Shown here piece by piece: positions 1 to 6,785 of a stretch of DNA of 20,575 nt. The position numbers and the translations under genes were made by a program. This stretch comes from Promethearchaeota archaeon (GTDB taxonomy: Archaea; Asgardarchaeota; Lokiarchaeia; Sigynarchaeales; SOKP01). The stretch lies in assembly GCA_014730295.1 (NCBI GenBank), contig WJIN01000184.1:1-20575 (forward strand). Reading direction: 5' to 3'. Each line of letters begins with the position of its first letter. The stretch's first letter is position 1. The notes under the pieces were generated by a model that saw nothing but the letters and a program-made list of their open reading frames with translations, made no database searches and was not told the DNA's origin.

Positions 1-1152
1 GATTTATTGATATTATCATATCCATTTTTATTAAACGTATACCAAATGTCAAATACCTCGATAAGATTGTCCTTTTTTAAAGTTCTTTTTAAATCCTCAG
101 TTTTCAATAATGTGATCTTTTTATTTTTTAATTTTTTGTGGATTTCTAGTAATTTGGGGATATTTAAATTTCGATGGTAAGCTATAGCTTTTTCAAAAAC
201 TCTAAGGAAATTCTCTTTAATTCCTATAATGTTTGCGAATAAAAACGGATTTATAAGATATACTCCTTTGGTCTCTACACTCTTTCCTTTATATCTAACA
301 TTTTTTGGCAGTCTAACTCTCTTTCTGAATAAAAAAAACTTAAGTTATATCTATTTTTGAGATATTTTATAATTTCTGACAATTCAGTTTTAGAAAAAGA
401 CAAATTAAAATCATTCACTAACTTACTTGGGCTTATTCCTCTTTTTTTTTCTTCTTTTATTTCACTTAATTTCTTAATATTTATTATTAATTTTATCAAA
501 GTGGAGAAATAATTCTTAAAAGACTCTCTATATTTTGGATCCCTTAAAAAATCTTTCAATTCTATGAAATCTTTTTCATTTATCTTATTTTTGTTTCTAG
601 AACTTCTCTCTGAATGATAATTTTCTAAAAAACTTTGGAAATCTTCGACCCTTTTATATTCGTCATTTAGTATAAAATTACTTACTTTTTGGATAATTTC
701 TTGAATTGATAGCTCATTTTCTAAAAGTAATGAATAGATATAAGAACATACAAATGTTCTAGGAACTTGAGGAAATGATTCCACAATATTCTCATCAATG
801 TTAACCTTAATATAAGGAGATTTGCCTTCAAATAGGTCTTTATCAGAAAATTTTCTATACGTTTTATTAAAATTAGTTAAAAACCACAAATTTCTATAAT
901 GTTTGAAAGTTCTTTTATTTGGGTTTCCTACAGTTTCTTTAGCATCTGGAAAAATCTTTACAAATTTTTTCCAATGTTCAAATTTAATATCTTTTCCTTC
1001 CTTAATCTTTTCTATATTTTGATCAAAAAAACTAGATATATAGAATGGGATAGTATTTCCTTTTTTGACCTTTATTTTGAATGATAATATTCTTTCTTTC
1101 TTTTTATCCTTAAATACTTTTAAATCTCCTACTGAATTAATGTATTTTTCAT
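1..1152 (-). pseudogene. Interrupted gene for a protein of unknown function, open at left edge
   Basis: I do not recognise this protein. The minus strand holds one long coding-like stretch split by two frame breaks. Reading starts well at ATG 1152, but a stop follows after seven codons. One extra A in the A-run at 1145-1149 would give MKKYINSVGDLKVF and join a frame open from about 1150 down to a TAG at 277-275. A second extra A near 288-290 would join the frame that stays open to base 1 (through KGVYLINPFLFANIIGI). Repaired, it gives about 384 codons and continues past the window. The product is very Lys/Asn/Phe-rich. The part around 288-460 (SPSKLVNDFNLS, then SKTELSEIIKYL, then KGVYLINPF) looks like a possible winged-helix domain, a weak guess. 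It may be a decaying gene or a true gene with consensus errors. A TTG at 889 could start a shorter 204-residue product, but about 88 coding-like codons lie upstream of it in the same frame. Confidence 0.55.
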
Positions 1153-1170
1153 TATAATTCAGTAAGGAAC

Positions 1171-1180
1171 TATTTAAATA
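1171..1180 (-). promoter_or_regulatory. TATA box for the interrupted gene
   Basis: On the minus strand this reads TATTTAAATA, preceded by a purine-rich AAAG (BRE-like). Its centre is about 24 bases upstream of the ATG at 1152, the spacing expected for an archaeal leaderless transcript. It supports 1152 as the original start of the interrupted gene. Confidence 0.5.
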
Positions 1181-1352
1181 ACTTTAGAATTTACGCTGTG
1201 ATTTGAATTAATAAGATCTAAATGTTTTAGTTAAATAATTTTATTTCTTTCTTTTCTTTTGACTGAATAATTTCCATAGTTCTAGTACTTTTGGAGCTTC
1301 ATTTTAAGGGTTTTTAAATTCTATTAAAAAATCATATTTTATAATTCATAAT

Positions 1353-1360
1353 TTTAATAT
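1353..1360 (+). promoter_or_regulatory. TATA-like box of the aminotransferase gene
   Basis: The AT element TTTAATAT is centred about 27 bases upstream of the ATG at 1384. No Shine-Dalgarno site lies in between, so a leaderless or very short leader transcript is likely. The surrounding sequence is AT-rich, so the exact box is uncertain. The rest of 1184-1383 shows no gene. Confidence 0.35.
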
Positions 1361-1383
1361 ATTCCAACATTCATTTTTAAACT

Positions 1384-2697
1384 ATGAAGAATAATTCAGA
1401 AAAAAAATACATCGGCACTTTATCCCAAACAGAGTTATTGAAGTTATATGCAAAACATGTCAATAAACCCAAAGTACAGATTTTCAAGCAATTTGGATTC
1501 GCGGTAATTCCCGGGAAACGTTCTGGCATCTATTTTAAAACACTGAGCGGTTCAAAGAAAGGGCAACCTCCAATGGAAATCATTAACTGCAGATCCAGCG
1601 GGGGTGTGTTTAATCTCGGTCATCGCCATCCCGAAATTGTGAATGAATTGAAAAATGCTTTGAATGCTGGATTAGATCTCGGGGACCATATGCTCTTATC
1701 CGAACAGAGGGCACTATTAGGACGACAACTAGCAGAACTCCTACCAGGTGATTTAGATAAAACAACATTTGGCGTGAGCGGAGGCGAAGCGATTGATAGC
1801 GCCATTAAATTTTCAAGGGCCTATACCAAACGCAAAGGGTGTATTTCCGCTATAGGTGGATATCATGGTCATACTGGGTTTGCATTACTCACGGGAGACC
1901 CCGACTTTAAAGATACTTTCTTGTGGAATAATCCCGATTTTGCGCAAGTTCCATTTGGAAATTTAGACGCAATGGAGAAAGCAATTAATGAAGATGTAGC
2001 GTGCGTAATTTTGGAAGGCATTCCCGCGACGGGAGGCGTACTTATCGCGCATGAGGGTTACTTCCCTGGAGTGAGAGAGCTTTGTGATAAATATGGAGTT
2101 ATGCTTATCCTGGATGAAGTTCAATCTGGATTAGGAAGAACTGGAGAATTTTGGTCCTTCGACGGGGGTTTATATCCGAATGATAAAATTGTTCCAGATT
2201 TTGTAGTCTGCGGAAAAGGGATGAGCTCTGGAATCTATCCTCTTTCCACTTGTAGCTACAAATCGAAAATTGAAAAATCAATTTTTAAAGAAGATCCATT
2301 TATTCATATCTCTACTACAGGGGGATCGGACCTTGGATGCGCAGTTGCGTCAAAAATGTTGGAGATTCAATCCGACCCAGATTTTCTTGCCCATGTAAAG
2401 AAAATGGGTGAATTATTTGGAACGGGTCTCAGAAAAATTCAAGAAGATCATTCTGATCTTATCAAAGAAGTCCGAGGGCGAGGATTAATGTGGGGTATCG
2501 AATTTTATGAGGAAATAGATGGTCAATTAAATATGCTCCATTGTATAAACGAGGGAGTGTTATTAAATTATTGCGGAAACAATAAGGCAACCGATATCAT
2601 CATGCCTCCCCTTATCATCACCCAAGAGCAGCTTACTGATGTACTTGACAAGATCAGCAATGCTATAACCAGACTAAGTGAGTTGAAAAAGTCATAA
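1384..2697 (+). CDS. Class III PLP-dependent aminotransferase
   Basis: A fold-type I, class III aminotransferase of 437 residues, near the family's usual length. It moves an amino group between an amino acid or omega-amine and a 2-oxo acid using pyridoxal phosphate in the cytoplasm. Visible signatures: FNLGHRHPEI (about 77-86), the PLP phosphate-binding SGGEAIDSAIKFSR (132-145), GGYHGHTG (158-165), the cofactor-contacting D244 in LILDEVQSGLGRTG, the Schiff-base lysine K278 in CGKGMSSGIYPLS, and STTGGSDLGCAVA (310-322). These place it with the acetylornithine/4-aminobutyrate/glutamate-semialdehyde group. The true substrate cannot be read from sequence. A T-rich tract follows. The next gene starts 138 bases downstream with its own AT-rich promoter, so the two need not be co-transcribed. 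Confidence 0.88.
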   Translation: MKNNSEKKYIGTLSQTELLKLYAKHVNKPKVQIFKQFGFAVIPGKRSGIYFKTLSGSKKGQPPMEIINCRSSGGVFNLGHRHPEIVNELKNALNAGLDLGDHMLLSEQRALLGRQLAELLPGDLDKTTFGVSGGEAIDSAIKFSRAYTKRKGCISAIGGYHGHTGFALLTGDPDFKDTFLWNNPDFAQVPFGNLDAMEKAINEDVACVILEGIPATGGVLIAHEGYFPGVRELCDKYGVMLILDEVQSGLGRTGEFWSFDGGLYPNDKIVPDFVVCGKGMSSGIYPLSTCSYKSKIEKSIFKEDPFIHISTTGGSDLGCAVASKMLEIQSDPDFLAHVKKMGELFGTGLRKIQEDHSDLIKEVRGRGLMWGIEFYEEIDGQLNMLHCINEGVLLNYCGNNKATDIIMPPLIITQEQLTDVLDKISNAITRLSELKKS

Positions 2698-2701
2698 ATA
2701 G

Positions 2702-2734
2702 TTTTATTTACCCTTTTCTCTTTCTTTATTCTTC
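2702..2734 (+). terminator. Pyrimidine/T-rich terminator after the aminotransferase gene
   Basis: Starting four bases after the stop codon is a run of T-rich clusters with almost no purines and no hairpin. This is typical of archaeal intrinsic termination. Confidence 0.4.
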
Positions 2735-2835
2735 CAATGATTGTTATCCCCAGTTTTAAAATATCAAAAATTATAAACTATGGGAATTACTAAAAAAATA
2801 ACACATTTCAAAATATTTTATCCTAATAAAAAATC

Positions 2836-4281
2836 ATGGACTTGGAAAAACTTTTTCGCCCGAAATCGATGGCAGTTGTAGGAGTCAGTAAAAGCAACAA
2901 TTTATCTCCCGGAAGAATTATATTACTAAAGAACGAATTTGAGATGAATGTTGACGTGTATGGAATCCATCCATCTGGTGGAACAATAGAGGGTATACCG
3001 CTTTATAAGAGTTTAGATGAATTACCCGTAAAACCTGACATTTTAGCCATTGCAGTCGGTCCAGATGATACCTTAAGCTATATTGAGCAATGCGCACAAT
3101 ATGATATCCCCGCGAGCATTATTATTGGCGGGGGCTTCGCCGAAATTGGGGGAAAAGGGATTGAAAGACAGCAGAAATTAGAAAAAATTGCCTTTGAGAA
3201 TGATATAGCAGTGCTAGGACCAAATTGTATTGGTGTCTATTCTCCCCCTCTGATTGATACGGTGTTTTTACCCACAGAAAGAATAACTCGACCACCGAAA
3301 GGTTCTGTTGCCCTTATCAGTCAATCGGGCGGGGTACTCATTGACCAATTTTTCGTGAAGTTCAAGGAAAGAAATATTGGTGTTTCTACTGCTGTGTCCA
3401 TTGGAAATAGGGCGGTTGTGGATGAGACTATGCTTTTAGAGTATTTTAGTAAAATAGATCCCGATACCAGTAATATCGCATTTTATTTGGAGGGCTTTAA
3501 AGAAGATGGTGCTCGAAAGTTTCTCAATCTTGCTAAGCAATCAGAAGATACCGTCATTGCTTATTTTGGAGGGATCACTGCCCAAGGGAAGGTGGCCACG
3601 CAATCTCATACTGCAAGTCTCGGAGGGAATCTGAAAGTACTTTCGGGGGCATTGAAACAATTTTATATAATCCAACCGCATTCTGAACGTGAGTTATTAA
3701 CGGAACTTAAAGTTTTTGATGTACTCTCTCATAAACAAAAACCATTTGGGCAGAATACCGTGACATTTGGAGATGTAGCAGTATTATCTGTCTCTGGTGG
3801 TCATGGAGTATTATGTGCGGATATGTTAAAAGATTATGGCCTGAAAGCGGTCCAGTTTACTGATGAAGAGAAGGAAGATATGTACGAACTTATGAATCCC
3901 GTTGCAAGAGAGATAGCCTCATTCAACAATCCTATTGACTTAACCGGCTCAGTATTGGACAAGGATATCGAAAGTATAGTAGAATATCTGTCAGGGATAG
4001 AACGTATAGAATGTATTTTGCTTTTATTATTACCGTATCCCCCCAATATCTCGTTCCAAATTGGAAGAAGAATTACGAATGTCGTGGCAAACAAGAGAAA
4101 ACCCATTATCACATTCATTCCTTATGTAGAAAAATATCAAATGATTATCGAATCGCTTGAGATTGGGAACATTCCCGTCTTTCATAGTATAAAGGAAGTC
4201 GTGCAAGCTGCCTCTGCGCTAAAAACAAGAACGCGATTCCAAAATCTAAAACGAGAAAATATCTTTTGGGAAGACAGATAA
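2836..4281 (+). CDS. ADP-forming acyl-CoA synthetase, alpha-type subunit (CoA-binding and ligase domains)
   Basis: A 481-residue protein matching the alpha subunit of NDP-forming acyl-CoA synthetases. These enzymes turn acyl-CoA, ADP and phosphate into acid, CoA and ATP, a main energy-conserving step in fermenting archaea. Domains in order: CoA-binding Rossmann domain (1-135; FRPKSMAVVGVSKS near 7-20, HPSGG at 45-49, LGPNCIG at 127-133), then succinyl-CoA-synthetase-like ligase domains (SQSGG at 162-166, SIGNRAVVDE at 188-197). The phospho-accepting histidine is probably H258 in QSHTASLGG. The ATP-grasp beta part is absent both as a fused domain and as a neighbour, so a partner must be encoded elsewhere. 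ATG 2836 has an AT-rich box (2811-2820) about 20 bases upstream. The stop lies 40 bases from the convergent 4Fe-4S gene. The acyl substrate is unknown. Confidence 0.85.
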   Translation: MDLEKLFRPKSMAVVGVSKSNNLSPGRIILLKNEFEMNVDVYGIHPSGGTIEGIPLYKSLDELPVKPDILAIAVGPDDTLSYIEQCAQYDIPASIIIGGGFAEIGGKGIERQQKLEKIAFENDIAVLGPNCIGVYSPPLIDTVFLPTERITRPPKGSVALISQSGGVLIDQFFVKFKERNIGVSTAVSIGNRAVVDETMLLEYFSKIDPDTSNIAFYLEGFKEDGARKFLNLAKQSEDTVIAYFGGITAQGKVATQSHTASLGGNLKVLSGALKQFYIIQPHSERELLTELKVFDVLSHKQKPFGQNTVTFGDVAVLSVSGGHGVLCADMLKDYGLKAVQFTDEEKEDMYELMNPVAREIASFNNPIDLTGSVLDKDIESIVEYLSGIERIECILLLLLPYPPNISFQIGRRITNVVANKRKPIITFIPYVEKYQMIIESLEIGNIPVFHSIKEVVQAASALKTRTRFQNLKRENIFWEDR

Positions 4282-4321
4282 TTATTCTATTCTCAATATA
4301 TCTCGCGTTTTTAGTTTGTGG

Positions 4322-5140
4322 TTATTCCACGTTAATTATATTATCCAATTCTGCGATAGATTTTGAGATATAAGATTCATCAGAGAGAGATAAGTTTATT
4401 GCATTCTGCGAACAAATTTCTACACAACGACCGCACCCACGGCATTCTTCACTAATTTCTATGTGATTACCTCGTTTATGGATAGCATTTACAAAACATA
4501 CATCATTAAGGCAGTTTCCACAGAGAGTACATTTTTGATGATCAATTTTGACCTGAATCCCAGGCATTTTTTTTATTTTTGAGCCAATAGCTTTATCTAA
4601 GATCGGCGAAATTTTCCATAAACAGCAACATGGGCAGCAGTTGCAAATAGAGAGAAGTTTCTCACCATCCTTTACTCCCAACCACTGTTTATCTAGTAAG
4701 TTTTTGCCGATCATATGAACTAATCCCTCTTCACCACATTTTCTTATATGTTCTAACGCTTCTTCTTTGCTAACCCGTTTTCCTAATTTCGGATTTATAT
4801 CTAATACCCCTCTTCCCAAAAATAAACATCCGAGATTGATAGGATAATCCTCGCATTCCATACTGGCTCGACAAATACAAAAATTCATGATCCAATGATA
4901 ATTAGCTTTCTTAATAAAATATTCTAACACTTGGGATGGCAGGACAAAATTATCTGGTTTTCCAATATTCTGTTCAATAGGAATGACGGTATCTTTTGGA
5001 AGATAAATGATATTGTCTCCTTTAAACAGTAAGAAATCAAATAATTTGTTCAAAAATGGAATATTTGTTAATTTCGCAATCAGCTTTACATTTGGAAACG
5101 CTTTCTTCAATAATTTTACAAACCAAATTGGTCGAGCCAT
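4322..5140 (-). CDS. Cys-rich 4Fe-4S dicluster ferredoxin-type protein
   Basis: A 272-residue iron-sulfur protein from ATG 5140. A TTG at 5161 would add seven residues, but AAAGGA about ten bases before ATG 5140 favours the shorter form. In the longer numbering, the N-terminal domain has CICRASMEC and a following C112, then SKEEALEHI and EEGLVH, and CNCCPCCC at 173-180. This layout resembles a known family with an N-terminal Cys domain fused to ferredoxin. The C-terminus carries two 4Fe-4S motifs: CTLCGNC with C222 (one residue longer than the usual spacing) and CRGCGRCVEIC (240-250). In all there are 19 cysteines and no membrane segment or signal peptide is obvious. It probably transfers electrons in the cytoplasm, partner unknown. 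It lies 76 bases or more downstream of the sulfatase on the same strand, so co-transcription is possible. It has no CxxxCxxC radical-SAM motif. Confidence 0.8.
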   Translation of the reverse strand: MARPIWFVKLLKKAFPNVKLIAKLTNIPFLNKLFDFLLFKGDNIIYLPKDTVIPIEQNIGKPDNFVLPSQVLEYFIKKANYHWIMNFCICRASMECEDYPINLGCLFLGRGVLDINPKLGKRVSKEEALEHIRKCGEEGLVHMIGKNLLDKQWLGVKDGEKLLSICNCCPCCCLWKISPILDKAIGSKIKKMPGIQVKIDHQKCTLCGNCLNDVCFVNAIHKRGNHIEISEECRGCGRCVEICSQNAINLSLSDESYISKSIAELDNIINVE

Positions 5141-5237
5141 TATCAGTAGGTCCTTTTTCAATTATTTTTATATGGTATTATTATATCTACTTATATTCTG
5201 TATTAAAATTTGCTCCATCATAAATAAACCTTTAATT

Positions 5238-6683
5238 TTAAAATCTACCTTTTCTTACTGGTAAAGGATCTACAGTAAAAGCCATTCTATTTGAGAGTCT
5301 GACAAGCATATCCATTTTTATTTCCGAGTATGCTTTACTATTCCACAGATTTTCTGTTTCACTTGGATCTTGTTCTAAATCATATAATTCGCCATAACTT
5401 CTCGTATGATCAACGACAAGCTTATATCGTTCGGTGCGCACCATCGTGGCGTGCGCGGTCGGTTCTCTATGCCATGGCATTGCGTTGTAATATTCAGAAT
5501 AGATATCTTCTTTTTGATAATCTGGGGTTTCTTGATTAGATATTAACGGCCATAGAGACTTTCCTTGCATACCATCGTGGTAAGGCTCTCCTAATATATC
5601 CAAGATCGTCTGTGGAAGATCAATCAACTCAACAAGCGCTTGAATCTTCTGCGGAGAAATATGGTTTTTCCAATATACAATTAAAGGTACGTGAATGCAT
5701 GGGTCATAAAAATATGGGCCTTTCAAATAAATTCCGTGATCTCCCAGCATCTCTCCATGATCAGACATAAATATGATGAGTGTGTTCTCCAATTGGTTTG
5801 TTTCCTTTAGTACGTTTATAATCTTTCCGACTTGAGCATCAATCAAGTCACACATTGCCCAATAGGCAGCTTTGATGGCTCGATGATCTCGTTGTTTCAT
5901 ATGAGTATAATTAAATCGCTCTGTCTGGCCGTATGCGCCTTCATGATCAATTTTTTGCCATTCCGTTTTATTCTCTAATTCTCCTTGGTGATAATTAGGC
6001 AAGGGAATTTCATCAAAAATTTCCATATAGCGATTGATATATTTCTCAGGAGGATCGAATGAATGATGAGGATCAAAGATATTGATTGAGAATAGCCATG
6101 GGGTATCAAAATTTGCTGCTTGTGTTATAAAATTAATTCCCTTTTCGACACACCACGTGGTTTGATGATATTCTTCGGGCCAACCATACTGAACAAATCT
6201 GGACTTTTTGAAACGCTTCTTCACATACCGAGCATCCTTTTCTTTTAGCCATTGAAAATATTCATTCGTCAACCAGAGATTAGTATTATCATGGGACCAA
6301 TGAAACTCATCATATCCATCTTCAATCCTTCTTTCAGTCCCTCTCCTCACATTAGGATCTGCTGCTGATAAATGCAATTTACCCGAAAGTCCACATATAT
6401 ACCCCACATCAGACAAGATTTTTGGAAGTACAATTTCCCCTTCTGGAATATCTGCTCCATTTTGACGGGCTCGACACGTTCTCGGATACCTTCCCGTAAG
6501 AAAACATCCTCTGCTAGGTGTACATACAGGGCTTTGGGAAAAGGCGTTCATAAATTGGACACCTCCCTCAGCTAATTTATCCAAGTTTGGTGTTTCTACA
6601 AAAGTATTACCATAACAACCGAGAGTATCAAATCTCTGTTGATCTGTACATATCCAGAGGATATTTGGTCTTTTTTCGGTCAT
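5238..6683 (-). CDS. Type I sulfatase (formylglycine-dependent arylsulfatase superfamily)
   Basis: A 481-residue sulfatase of the alkaline phosphatase superfamily that hydrolyses sulfate esters, or possibly phosphonate esters as some relatives do. N-terminal metal residues are in ICTDQQRFDTLGCYG (D14, Q15). The modification signature is SPVCTPSRG, with C54 to be oxidised to formylglycine and R58 next to it. SGKLHL (100-105) and FDPHHSFDPP (203-212) line the active site. SDHGEMLGDHG supplies D308 and H309, followed by K321. The C-terminal GELYDLEQDPSETENLW is typical. Being a Cys-type sulfatase, it needs a maturase (anSME or FGE) not encoded in this window. No signal peptide is seen, so it should act in the cytoplasm. 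It is transcribed away from the GH3 gene, suggesting joint use in degrading a sulfated sugar. Its substrate is unknown. Confidence 0.9.
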   Translation of the reverse strand: MTEKRPNILWICTDQQRFDTLGCYGNTFVETPNLDKLAEGGVQFMNAFSQSPVCTPSRGCFLTGRYPRTCRARQNGADIPEGEIVLPKILSDVGYICGLSGKLHLSAADPNVRRGTERRIEDGYDEFHWSHDNTNLWLTNEYFQWLKEKDARYVKKRFKKSRFVQYGWPEEYHQTTWCVEKGINFITQAANFDTPWLFSINIFDPHHSFDPPEKYINRYMEIFDEIPLPNYHQGELENKTEWQKIDHEGAYGQTERFNYTHMKQRDHRAIKAAYWAMCDLIDAQVGKIINVLKETNQLENTLIIFMSDHGEMLGDHGIYLKGPYFYDPCIHVPLIVYWKNHISPQKIQALVELIDLPQTILDILGEPYHDGMQGKSLWPLISNQETPDYQKEDIYSEYYNAMPWHREPTAHATMVRTERYKLVVDHTRSYGELYDLEQDPSETENLWNSKAYSEIKMDMLVRLSNRMAFTVDPLPVRKGRF

Positions 6684-6733
6684 AATTAGCTTACTTAATC
6701 TTATTTTCTAAAAATAAAATAATTTAATTCTAT

Positions 6734-6747
6734 AATAATTAATTATT
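6734..6747. promoter_or_regulatory. Perfect AT palindrome in the sulfatase/GH3 divergent promoter
   Basis: AATAATTAATTATT is a perfect 14-base palindrome near the middle of the 102-base region between the divergent sulfatase and GH3 genes, a position suited to a shared operator. Because it is made only of A and T in AT-rich DNA, it could be chance or a TATA element read both ways. Confidence 0.25.
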
Positions 6748-6785
6748 CTAATAATAATAAAGAATGTTAATAGGACTCAAAATCA

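Noticed and set aside
275..889. A 204-residue gene beginning at TTG 889 on the minus strand
   Set aside because: The same frame stays open and coding-like for nearly 300 bases upstream of the TTG, and a promoter points to ATG 1152. The TTG is more likely an internal leucine of a longer, interrupted gene.
899..1084. A plus-strand Phe-rich reading frame of 61 codons
   Set aside because: It lies opposite the interrupted minus-strand gene and its Phe/Leu bias mirrors the Lys-rich codons of that gene.
4322..5161. The Cys-rich protein as the sulfatase maturase (anSME)
   Set aside because: There is no CxxxCxxC radical-SAM motif and no barrel-length domain; its clusters fit a ferredoxin-type protein instead.
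6734..6747. The 14-base AT palindrome as a confirmed operator
   Set aside because: It contains only A and T in an AT-rich spacer, so chance is a fair explanation; it is listed only as a weak candidate.
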